A stretch of 12,037 nt of DNA from CAYFHQ01 sp964342805 (GTDB lineage Bacteria > Bacillota > Clostridia > Peptostreptococcales > Acidaminobacteraceae), in the NCBI GenBank assembly GCA_964342805.1, contig CAYFHQ010000111.1, positions 1 through 12,037 on the forward strand, in the 5' to 3' direction. This document shows, piece by piece, positions 5,519 through 12,037 of this stretch; position 1 is the first letter of the stretch; the number at the start of each line of letters is the position of its first letter. The position numbers and the translations under genes were made by a program. The notes beneath the pieces are model-generated. The model did no database searches and was not told the DNA's origin. It worked only from the letters and a program-made list of their open reading frames with translations.

Positions 5519-6108
5519 TCTTTAGACCGTCTTTCCTCTAAAGTAGAGAAAACATCCTGCCAGGACAGGTTTTTCACCTGGAGCAATACAGTTAAATGGT
5601 AGATCAAGTCCGCAATCTCGTCGCAGATTGCGGTTTTATTTTGCGCTAAAGTAGCAATGATCACTTCAGCACTTTCCTCACCAACCTTTTTAAGGATTTT
5701 TTCAATGCCTTGGTCCAGTAAGTACTGGGTATAGGAGTTCTTCTGTTCTTCTGCGGCCCTACCTAAAAGGCGATTTTCTAGCCTTAGGAGGGGTTGACTG
5801 GCGGGTGTCAGGTCTCCGAAACAGGAGACGTCTCCGGTGTGACAGGTGGGTCCTTCTGGTCTTGCCAAAACCAAGAGGCTGTCCTGATCACAGTCCAGGG
5901 CCATATCGACCACTCGCAAATAGTGGCCAGAGGTCTGCCCCTTTTGCCAAAGGGTTTGGCGGCTCCGACTAAAGAACCAAACAGTTTGGCTGTCTAGCGT
6001 TTTCTTGTAGGATGCTTCATTCATAAATCCCTGCATGAGGACTTGTCCAGACTGGGCGTCCTGGATGATTGCTGGCAGTAAGCCATCCTTGTTCCATTGT
6101 ATTTTCAT
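5515..6108 (-). CDS. hisIE: bifunctional phosphoribosyl-AMP cyclohydrolase / phosphoribosyl-ATP pyrophosphatase
   Basis: This encodes 197 residues, the normal size for the fused enzyme that performs steps 2 and 3 of histidine synthesis. The start is ATG 6108, with GAGG 5 bases upstream. A GTG at 6114 has no ribosome site. The HisI half (1-100) has WFFSRSRQTLWQKG, the metal-binding DCDQD (Asp72, 74, 76), and the zinc cysteines Cys73, Cys89 (GPTCHTG) and Cys96 (SCF). The HisE half (about 108-197) is the helical MazG-like domain, with KVGEESAEV (Glu144, Glu145, Glu148) and DEIADLIYH (Asp163, Glu164, Asp167). It is the last gene of the operon, 46 bases after hisF. No terminator follows it, and its stop overlaps that of the opposing transporter gene. 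Confidence 0.97.
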   Translation of the reverse strand: MKIQWNKDGLLPAIIQDAQSGQVLMQGFMNEASYKKTLDSQTVWFFSRSRQTLWQKGQTSGHYLRVVDMALDCDQDSLLVLARPEGPTCHTGDVSCFGDLTPASQPLLRLENRLLGRAAEEQKNSYTQYLLDQGIEKILKKVGEESAEVIIATLAQNKTAICDEIADLIYHLTVLLQVKNLSWQDVFSTLEERRSKD

Positions 6109-6154
6109 AGTCACCTCATCTGAGTATTTAATACCGTCTCATCCATATATAATG

Positions 6155-6910
6155 TCACCTTATGGGGACCTTCTTGCTTTTCAGGTAGTCTTTCAACTCT
6201 GGTATGGTTAAGGTGCCATAGTGAAACACAGAAGCTGCCAGGGCACCGTCAGCTATATGACCTTGCAGGACTTTGTAAAAGTCCTCGCACTGGCCAGCCC
6301 CGCCGGAAGCGATCACAGGTACGGACACAGATGCCGAAATTTTCGCCATCAGGTCAAGATCAAAACCCCTTTTCATCCCATCATCCTTCATACTATTGAT
6401 GACCAACTCACCAGCCCCCAGGTCCACAGCCTGTTTGGCCCACTGGATGGCATCTAAACCTGTGAGGGTTGAACCGCCGTGGGTGGTGATCTGCCATTGA
6501 TTGTTTTGCGTTTGTAGCACATCTAAGGAAACCACTATACACTGAGCTCCATATTTTTGTGCCCCCTGGGCAATCAGGCCGGGATCAGCAACCGCTGCCG
6601 AGTTGATACTGACCTTGTCTGCCCCAGCTTGCAGGGCAGCACCCATGTCGTCAAGACTTCGAATGCCACCGCCAACCATAAAGGGGATATTGATGGTCCT
6701 TGCCACCTGGTCAATGACATCGTAAAAGGGTTTTCGTGCTTCCGCGCTGGCAGTAATGTCGTAGAAGACCAGTTCATCAGCCCCTTGGCTGGCATACCTG
6801 GCCCCAAGGGTGATGGGGCAATCCACATCCTGGATGTTTGCAAACTGTTTTCCCTTAACAACCCTGCCGTCACGTACATCTAAACAAGGGATAATCCTCT
6901 TCTTTAACAT
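6155..6910 (-). CDS. hisF: imidazole glycerol phosphate synthase, cyclase subunit
   Basis: This encodes 251 residues and a complete (beta-alpha)8 barrel. With HisH it forms the synthase that makes imidazole glycerol phosphate and AICAR from PRFAR, using ammonia channelled from glutamine. The two catalytic aspartates fall at the canonical positions, Asp11 in IIPCLDVRDG and Asp130 in VVSLDV. Phosphate-binding loops are visible in FMVGGGIRS (about 78-85) and in VIASGGAG near the end. The start ATG 6910 has GGAGGTG 5 bases upstream. The first 7 bases overlap the end of hisA, so translation is probably coupled. Confidence 0.98.
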   Translation of the reverse strand: MLKKRIIPCLDVRDGRVVKGKQFANIQDVDCPITLGARYASQGADELVFYDITASAEARKPFYDVIDQVARTINIPFMVGGGIRSLDDMGAALQAGADKVSINSAAVADPGLIAQGAQKYGAQCIVVSLDVLQTQNNQWQITTHGGSTLTGLDAIQWAKQAVDLGAGELVINSMKDDGMKRGFDLDLMAKISASVSVPVIASGGAGQCEDFYKVLQGHIADGALAASVFHYGTLTIPELKDYLKSKKVPIR

Positions 6911-7638
6911 GCAAACACCTCCAAAGCCTGGGCCAAGTCTAAACGTCCCTCATAAAGGGCCTTGCCAACAATGGCGTTTTCTAGACCCAGATCAACCAAG
7001 GCCCGACAGTCAGACAGGGAGGTCACACCACCAGAAGCAATAATGTCCATGGATGTCCGCGACTGGACTTCCTCATATAAGGAAAGGTTTGGTCCACCTA
7101 ATCGTCCGTCTTTTCGGATATCTGTTAACACAACCGTTTTGCAGCCGGCTTCTTCCAACTTGAGTAAGGCCATTTCCAATGTGATTTCAGATTGTTTCAG
7201 CCAGCCCTCCAGGGCTACTTGACCATCGACCACGTCCAGGGATACAAGGACTCGGTTGGGATAGGTGGCTAGAAGGCTTGTCAATAGGGCAGGACAAGTA
7301 AAAGCAGCGGTTCCCAGTATAACCCGCTGAATTCCCGCATCTAAATAGGTTTTGGCAGTTTCCATGGTTCGAATACCACCACCCACTTGTATTGGGATTG
7401 TCACAGACTTGGCCAAGGAAATGATCAGATCTTGGGTCAAACTTTGGCCTGTCTTGGCCCCGTCCAAGTCAACAATATGTAGTTGTTTGGCCCCGGCAGC
7501 CTCCCATTTTTGGGCCATTCGAATGGGGTCTCTTCCATAGACTGTTTGGGCGTCAAAATCTCCTTCGGTCAGGCGAACGCATTGGCCCTTTCGAATATCG
7601 ATGGCAGGAAAGAGTCCCTTCATAGGCGTCAGTGTCAT
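6904..7638 (-). CDS. hisA: ProFAR isomerase (HisA)
   Basis: This encodes 244 residues for the isomerase that converts ProFAR to PRFAR, a half-barrel repeat protein related to HisF. The start is ATG 7638, 8 bases after AAAGGAG and overlapping the hisH stop as ATGA. A GTG at 7647 is too close to the site. FPAIDIRKGQCVRL carries the first catalytic aspartate (Asp14), SLDVVDG holds Asp135, and TDIRKDG holds the second catalytic aspartate (Asp173). Phosphate-binding glycines are in IQVGGGIR (83-90) and in the IIASGGV stretch. It sits between hisH and hisF, as is common in this operon type. Confidence 0.98.
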   Translation of the reverse strand: MTLTPMKGLFPAIDIRKGQCVRLTEGDFDAQTVYGRDPIRMAQKWEAAGAKQLHIVDLDGAKTGQSLTQDLIISLAKSVTIPIQVGGGIRTMETAKTYLDAGIQRVILGTAAFTCPALLTSLLATYPNRVLVSLDVVDGQVALEGWLKQSEITLEMALLKLEEAGCKTVVLTDIRKDGRLGGPNLSLYEEVQSRTSMDIIASGGVTSLSDCRALVDLGLENAIVGKALYEGRLDLAQALEVFAC

Positions 7639-8255
7639 AGGCCGCACTCCTTTCTGTAGGTCTGAATGATATTGCCAAGTAATTGGTGGCCCAGGTCGCC
7701 ACTTTTTTCTGGGTGAAACTGAATACCGATGATCATGTCTTTCTTTAAAACAGCGGGAATGGTGGCCCCGTAGGTCGTACTGGCCACCAGGTCACCGGGG
7801 TCCCAGTCTGTCACTTGATAAGAATGGACAAAATACCCATGGCCATCCTTTGGTAGGTTGTTGACTAGGTCGATTTTTTGGTGGAGTTTGAGTTTGTTCC
7901 AGCCCATGTGGGGGAGTTTAGGACTGTCTTTGATCTTGCGAACATGTCCCTTGAGGACCCCAAGACCTTCCATCAACTGGCCTTCGTCACTGGTTTGGCA
8001 GAGAAGTTGAAGACCAAGACAAATGCCAACCGTCAATTTGTTGGTGAGGGCCCGGTCGCGAATGGCGTCTGCCATGCCTGTCCGTGTGAGGCGGATCATT
8101 GCGTCGGGAAAGGCCCCAACGCCTGGCAAGATTACCATGGGAGCGGTTCGGACCAGCTCGGGGTCAGCGCTGACAAGGCTGCTGGCCCCAAGGCGATCTA
8201 AGGCGTGTTGAACATTTTTTATGTTGCCAACACCATAATCAATGATGACTATCAT
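7635..8255 (-). CDS. hisH: imidazole glycerol phosphate synthase, glutamine amidotransferase subunit
   Basis: This encodes 206 residues, a class I glutaminase that supplies ammonia to HisF. The catalytic triad is complete: Cys79 in GICLGLQLL, and His181 with Glu183 in GIQFHPEKSG. The N-terminus IIDYGVGNIKNVQHAL and the oxyanion-region PGVGAF (44-49) are typical. The start ATG 8255 has AAAGGAGG four bases upstream and overlaps the hisB stop as ATGA. Confidence 0.98.
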   Translation of the reverse strand: MIVIIDYGVGNIKNVQHALDRLGASSLVSADPELVRTAPMVILPGVGAFPDAMIRLTRTGMADAIRDRALTNKLTVGICLGLQLLCQTSDEGQLMEGLGVLKGHVRKIKDSPKLPHMGWNKLKLHQKIDLVNNLPKDGHGYFVHSYQVTDWDPGDLVASTTYGATIPAVLKKDMIIGIQFHPEKSGDLGHQLLGNIIQTYRKECGL

Positions 8256-8857
8256 GTAACCTCCTTTTGGATCAACCCCTTGGAGGAGGGGACGTCCTTC
8301 CTTCGAGGGTCCAGTTTGATGGCCTGACCCAGTGCCCGTGCGAAGCCCTTAAAGGCTGCCTCTATCAGGTGGTGGGTATTCCCGTTTGCCAGGCTTCTCA
8401 TGTGAAGGGTCATCTCCCCTTGGGATGCGGCAGCAGCGAAAAACTCCCTGGTAGCCTCGGTTTCAAAGGCTCCGAGCTGGGGTGTCCGTGGTGTAAGGTC
8501 CCAGTGGAAAGCCGGGCGACCACTCAGGTCCAAGGCCGTTTGTACCAGGCATTCATCCATGGGGGTCAGGTTGTCTGCGAACCGGTTGATCCCAACCTTG
8601 TCTCCCAGGGCTTGGCGGAGTGCTTGGCCGAAAGCCAAACCAACGTCTTCAACTGTGTGGTGGCAATCGATATGGAGGTCTCCTTTGGCTTGAATCTCAA
8701 TGTCGATCAGGCTGTGTTTGGCAACCTGGTCTAACATGTGGTCGAAGAAGCCAATGCCCGTTTGAATGTTACTGGTGCCACTGCCATCCAGAACCAAGGA
8801 GCAGCTGATGTCTGTTTCCCTTGTTTTCCGTTGAAGACTTGCCCTTCTATTCATCAT
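8252..8857 (-). CDS. hisB: imidazoleglycerol-phosphate dehydratase (single-domain HisB)
   Basis: This encodes 201 residues for the dehydratase that makes imidazole acetol phosphate. The manganese-binding repeats are present: GFFDHML (36-42), DCHHTVED (64-71) and THHLIEA (161-167). There is no N-terminal HAD phosphatase domain as in the enterobacterial fusion, so histidinol-phosphatase must come from another gene. Two ATGs lie in tandem. ATG 8857 is 3 bases and ATG 8854 is 6 bases from GGAGG, so the second may be the main start. The gene overlaps the end of hisC by 11 bases. Confidence 0.97.
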   Translation of the reverse strand: MMNRRASLQRKTRETDISCSLVLDGSGTSNIQTGIGFFDHMLDQVAKHSLIDIEIQAKGDLHIDCHHTVEDVGLAFGQALRQALGDKVGINRFADNLTPMDECLVQTALDLSGRPAFHWDLTPRTPQLGAFETEATREFFAAAASQGEMTLHMRSLANGNTHHLIEAAFKGFARALGQAIKLDPRRKDVPSSKGLIQKEVT

Positions 8858-9854
8858 GGACCTCCTTTAAGAGTTGGATAATGGCCTTGTTTTGGTCGGG
8901 TGTACCCACTGTGATCCTGAAGCAATCGTCCAGCTGAGCAAGTCCGTGAAAGTCTCTGATTTGGATGTTAGCTCGTCTACATGCTTGCAAGACCTGGCCC
9001 CTACGGCTGGACCTGTAAAGGATGAAGTTGCCGCTGGAGGGAAAGGGGGTCAACCCACTTATGTCTTGTAAGGCCTCCATGAGTCTTGTTTTCTCCGTCT
9101 GGACTTGGTCCACAAGGGCAGGCCTGTCCTGAGAAGGCAACTGGTCCAGAAGAAATGTGGCAAGCCTTTGGCTGAGGATGGACAGGTTGTAAGGAAGCTT
9201 GGCCTCCATGAGTTTGGCGATATTGGCCTGGCTTGAAAGACCAAAACCAACCCGTAACCCCGCCATGCCGTAAGCTTTTGACAGGGTCCGCATAAGAATG
9301 ACATTTCCTCTTTGGATAAGGGGTAATGCCGTCTGGCTGTAGTCGGCAAAGTCGATATAGGCCTCGTCAATGACAAGGATCCCGGGTAGCTTGTCCACCA
9401 GGCGGGTGAGGTCGTCCAGTGGCATTTGATAGCCTGTTGGATTATTGGGGGTGCAAACGAATGTGACAGTGGGGGAACTTTCTTGTGCTGCTTGAATCAG
9501 AACCTCTGGATCGATGATAAAGGGTGCTGGGGTCGACACCGCAGTGATCCTGCACCCCCGGAGTCTAGTCATCTTTTCATATTCTCCAAAGGTGGGTTGG
9601 TGGAGCAAAACAGTGTCTCCTGGTACAGTGAAGGCGTCGAGGATCGACCGTATAAGCTCATCAGATCCATTGGTACAAATGACTTGATTGAAGTCGAGGC
9701 CAATCCACTTGCCATAGGTGGCCCTCAAATCACTGGAAAGGGGGTCCGGATAGTGGTTGATGTCTACTCCTCCCAGTATGGAGGTCAAGGACTGGTTGTT
9801 TAAGCCATTGGGGGGGCCGGGGGCCTCGTTGGCGTGCAAGCGTGTGGTTGTCAT
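8847..9854 (-). CDS. hisC: histidinol-phosphate aminotransferase
   Basis: This encodes 335 residues of a fold-type I PLP enzyme that transfers an amino group from glutamate to imidazole acetol phosphate. It has TPNNPTG (135-141), VIDEAY with Asp163 for the PLP ring nitrogen, the Schiff-base lysine Lys193 in TLSKAYGMAG, Arg201 after it, and a late FRITVGT carboxylate-binding arginine. The start is ATG 9854, with GAGG 5 bases upstream. The frame upstream stays open to a TAA but has no start codon. The protein therefore begins almost at the RLHANEAP segment and lacks roughly 20 residues of the usual N-terminal arm. It follows a 90-base gap after hisD, the widest gap in this operon. Confidence 0.96.
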   Translation of the reverse strand: MTTTRLHANEAPGPPNGLNNQSLTSILGGVDINHYPDPLSSDLRATYGKWIGLDFNQVICTNGSDELIRSILDAFTVPGDTVLLHQPTFGEYEKMTRLRGCRITAVSTPAPFIIDPEVLIQAAQESSPTVTFVCTPNNPTGYQMPLDDLTRLVDKLPGILVIDEAYIDFADYSQTALPLIQRGNVILMRTLSKAYGMAGLRVGFGLSSQANIAKLMEAKLPYNLSILSQRLATFLLDQLPSQDRPALVDQVQTEKTRLMEALQDISGLTPFPSSGNFILYRSSRRGQVLQACRRANIQIRDFHGLAQLDDCFRITVGTPDQNKAIIQLLKEVHDE

Positions 9855-9944
9855 GGGAACCTCATTCTCATTTTCTAGTAGGGTGTGATTACTCTTGTAC
9901 TGTCTGTCTTGGATGGATCGTTTTTATCAAGTGTTCGATCTGAA

Positions 9945-11246
9945 TCAGTCCACAGTATTAGTGGACGAGTCTAGTCGAACTTCTATGGCTTGGGCGTGAC
10001 CGTCGAGTCCTTCGAGGAGGGCAAACTGCTGGACGTCTCTAGAAACCTTGGACAGGGCTTCTTCACTATAGGTGATATAAGTGGGCCGTTTGATAAAGTC
10101 ATAGACCCCTAGGGGCGACGAAAATCGAGCTGTTCCTGCGGTAGGAAGGGTGTGGTTGGGACCAGCGTAGTAGTCACCCAGGGCTTCCGGTGTCCATGGA
10201 CCCAAGAAGATTGAACCCGCATGTTGGATCTGGTCTAGCACTCTTTCCGGTGTATGGGTCATGATTTCTAAGTGTTCTGGTGCCAGGGCGTTGGTCAAGT
10301 CAATCCCCACTTGCATATCCGCTACCTCTAGGGCCCAAAGGTGGTTGGTGCAACTTTCCTCCAGTATGGATTTTCGTTGAAGCTTTTCCTTTTGCTTTTC
10401 AACTTCCAAGGCCACCTGGCCAATGAGGGCAGAGGAGGGGGTCACCAATATCATTGCAGCTTGGGGATCGTGTTCTCCCTGGGCCAGGAGGTCTGCGGCG
10501 ATAAACCGACTGTTGGCCTGGTCGTCTGCCAGAACTAGGATTTCACTGGGGCCTGCTATCATGTCGATGTCTATGGTTCCGAATACCAGTTGCTTTGCCG
10601 TGGCAACATATTGGTTTCCTGGCCCAGTGATTTTGTCAACTGCGGGTATGGTTTCTGTGCCGTAGGCCGCTGCAGCGACAGCTTGGGCGCCACCGATTTT
10701 ATAAATCTCCTTAATGCCTAATTGGTCAGCGGCAACGAGGACACTTGGGCTGATTGTCCCGTCCCTGCTTGGAGGTGTAAAGAGGACAATACGATCTACA
10801 CCGGCGATTTGAGCGGGAATGACATTCATGAGAACACTGGAAGGATAGGTTGCTCGGCCCCCTGGAATATATACACCCACGGCTGACAAGGGACGGACCA
10901 GTTGACCTGTTATAACACCCTCTTGGGGACTGAAGCTCCAGGATGAAGTTTTTTGACGTAGGTGAAACTGCTGAATATTTGCCCTAGACCGCTTCAGTAT
11001 GTCTATGTAGTCAGAAGGGACTTGGTCATAAGCTTGTAAGACTTCTTCAGTCGTTACGCGAAAGCTTTGAAGGTCAACCCCATCATAGGCCAGCGTAAAG
11101 GCACGGATGGCCTTATCACCTTGTAGGCGAACCTGGGTCAGAATATCTTGTACCCTTGCCATACAACTTGTGTCAGGCTCTATGGTCCTCTTCAGTTGAC
11201 TGGCCACCTGGGGAATGTCAGTTGGACTCACTTGTTGAATTTTCAT
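9945..11246 (-). CDS. hisD: histidinol dehydrogenase
   Basis: This encodes 433 residues, full length, for the zinc enzyme that oxidises L-histidinol to histidine in two NAD-dependent steps. The zinc ligands are in place: Gln256 and His259 in LLAQGEHDP, Asp358 in GDYYAGPNH, and His417 in GLDGHAQA. The catalytic pair is Glu324-His325 in ALAPEHLEI. Other signatures are GVYIPGGRATYPSS (124-137) and ITGPGNQYVATAKQ (206-219). The start ATG 11246 has AGGGAG 6 bases upstream and lies inside the end of hisG, with a 29-base overlap in a different frame. That placement suggests translational coupling. Confidence 0.98.
   Translation of the reverse strand: MKIQQVSPTDIPQVASQLKRTIEPDTSCMARVQDILTQVRLQGDKAIRAFTLAYDGVDLQSFRVTTEEVLQAYDQVPSDYIDILKRSRANIQQFHLRQKTSSWSFSPQEGVITGQLVRPLSAVGVYIPGGRATYPSSVLMNVIPAQIAGVDRIVLFTPPSRDGTISPSVLVAADQLGIKEIYKIGGAQAVAAAAYGTETIPAVDKITGPGNQYVATAKQLVFGTIDIDMIAGPSEILVLADDQANSRFIAADLLAQGEHDPQAAMILVTPSSALIGQVALEVEKQKEKLQRKSILEESCTNHLWALEVADMQVGIDLTNALAPEHLEIMTHTPERVLDQIQHAGSIFLGPWTPEALGDYYAGPNHTLPTAGTARFSSPLGVYDFIKRPTYITYSEEALSKVSRDVQQFALLEGLDGHAQAIEVRLDSSTNTVD
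9948..9966. repeat. short perfect hairpin at the end of hisD
   Basis: GTCCAC (9948-9953) and GTGGAC (9961-9966) are separated by 7 bases, covering the last codons of hisD. No U tract follows in the transcript direction, so it is not a typical terminator. It could stabilise or process the mRNA at the one wide gap of the operon. Confidence 0.4.
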
Positions 11247-11856
11247 TTAGGACTCCCTTCAATTGGTCACATAATTGGGTGATTTCAGTGAACTTGGTTT
11301 TGTATAAAACCGAGTTAGCGATTAAACGGGTGGTAATTGGGTGGATGGACTCAATGACCTCCAAGTGGTTGGCCTTCAGGGTATTGCCCGTTTCTACGAT
11401 ATCCACTATAAAATCGGACAAACCCACTAGGGGACCCAGTTCCACAGATCCCCGCAGGGGGATAATCTGCCCAGACCTGCCCTTGCTTTTGAGCCAGTGT
11501 TCTGTTTGTCCGGGGTACTTGGTCGCGATTCGAAGGTGGTGGCGGTCTTGGTAGGAGGCTTCAGCAAAGCCACAAAGACAAAGAGAGCAAGAACCTAAAC
11601 CCAGGTCCAGGAGCTCGTAAAAGGCCTCTTTGCTCTCCAGTAGCAGGTCTTTTCCCACAATCCCCACGTCTGCAACACCGTTGGTCACATAGGTCACAAC
11701 ATCATCTGACTTGACCAATATGATGGATAAGGTTTTAAGGGGGGTGGTCAACCGGAGTTGACGACCAAAGCTGGTTGGCAGGTCGTAGCCGGCCCTAATG
11801 AGTAGGTCCAGAACCTCCCTTGCTACACGGCCCTTGGCAAGGGCTATACAAACCAT
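11218..11856 (-). CDS. hisG: ATP phosphoribosyltransferase, short form catalytic subunit
   Basis: This encodes 212 residues, the short HisG form that lacks the C-terminal regulatory domain and works as a complex with HisZ. It catalyses the first, feedback-controlled step, joining ATP and PRPP. Signatures are ALAKGR at the N-terminus, GVADVGIVGKD (60-70), GPLVGLSDFIVDIVETG (141-157) and TLKAN (159-163), which includes the PRPP-binding loop. The ATG at 11856 directly follows the stop of the upstream gene (TAAATG). Its ribosome site is only a weak GGGGG 8 bases away, so it may depend on coupling to the upstream gene. Confidence 0.96.
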   Translation of the reverse strand: MVCIALAKGRVAREVLDLLIRAGYDLPTSFGRQLRLTTPLKTLSIILVKSDDVVTYVTNGVADVGIVGKDLLLESKEAFYELLDLGLGSCSLCLCGFAEASYQDRHHLRIATKYPGQTEHWLKSKGRSGQIIPLRGSVELGPLVGLSDFIVDIVETGNTLKANHLEVIESIHPITTRLIANSVLYKTKFTEITQLCDQLKGVLNENSTSESN

Positions 11857-12037
11857 TTAGTGGACCCCCGCAGGACTGATGGTTTCATCTAGGCTGGTGA
11901 GGAGCCCTTCCACCGTAGTTGGTCGAATGGTGTTGAGTCTCTGTTGGATGACCTGAATACCCTCCTCTTTGAACTGGATGACACTTGCTATCCCTTGGTA
12001 TTCTTTTTCTTGGAGTTGGCCAGTGAGGGGAGGACAT
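11857..12037 (-). CDS. hisZ: 3' end of the gene upstream of hisG, probably hisZ regulatory subunit (partial)
   Basis: An open frame runs from the right window edge to a TAA at 11857-11859, giving the last 59 complete codons of a gene. The segment GIASVIQFKEEGIQVI followed by TTVEGLLTSL resembles the final strands and helix of the anticodon-binding-like domain of HisZ, the HisRS paralogue that activates short HisG. The zero-gap junction with a short-form hisG supports this strongly, since that enzyme needs HisZ. The catalytic-core-like motifs lie outside the window. The assignment is therefore mostly from context. Confidence 0.65.
   Translation of the reverse strand, partial: CPPLTGQLQEKEYQGIASVIQFKEEGIQVIQQRLNTIRPTTVEGLLTSLDETISPAGVH

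Noticed and set aside
5556..5574. CCTG...CAGG followed by five T residues just after the transporter gene, as its terminator
   Set aside because: The stem is only 4 bp and lies inside the hisIE coding sequence, which explains the bases.
6109..6154. Internal promoter before hisIE (GTGACA and TATTAA on the minus strand)
   Set aside because: The spacing is about 19 bases and the match is weak. The 46-base gap needs no promoter.
5794..8808. Many plus-strand frames of 60-155 codons opposite the his genes
   Set aside because: Each lies over a confidently identified his gene. Their openness follows from codon use on the coding strand.
1..12037. tRNA, rRNA, CRISPR array, riboswitch or phage genes
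   Set aside because: None was seen on reading. Intergenic space is short, and any his leader element would lie upstream of hisZ, outside the window.

Overview
The window looks like a chromosomal piece of a Gram-positive anaerobe of the Clostridia type. This rests on strong AAAGGAGG-like ribosome binding sites before nearly every gene, use of TTG as a start, moderate GC, and a compact histidine operon with a short-form HisG followed by separate, unfused genes. The genus cannot be fixed from the sequence.

Left part (1-4716), small unrelated plus-strand units. The window opens inside a gene for an M2/M3-like metallopeptidase fold whose zinc motif is altered. A HAD phosphatase follows 16 bases later. 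These converge with a small minus-strand winged-helix gene across a strong bidirectional hairpin terminator, which lies next to a possible IS3-type end relic. Divergent from the winged-helix gene is a membrane protein that I read as a KAP-type P-loop NTPase fold that has lost its nucleotide-binding motifs. It is followed by a small membrane protein with a TPR-like tail, a clean terminator, and a GNAT acetyltransferase.

Middle (4717-5518). A TauE/SafE-family membrane transporter gene is preceded by a perfect 16-bp inverted repeat. The repeat brackets an extended -10 promoter and contains the gene's own ribosome binding site. The stop codon of this gene overlaps that of the convergent histidine operon within a single CTAG.

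Right part (5515-12037), minus strand. This is a nearly complete histidine biosynthesis operon. In transcription order it reads hisZ (3' end only), hisG, hisD, hisC, hisB, hisH, hisA, hisF, hisIE. Most genes overlap or abut, including ATGA overlaps at hisB/hisH and hisH/hisA, so translation is probably coupled. Together they convert PRPP and ATP to histidine, except for histidinol-phosphate phosphatase, which is not in the visible part of the operon. The promoter and any leader lie upstream of hisZ, outside the window. No tRNA, rRNA, CRISPR array or intact mobile element was seen, and no gene-free stretch exceeds about 130 bases.
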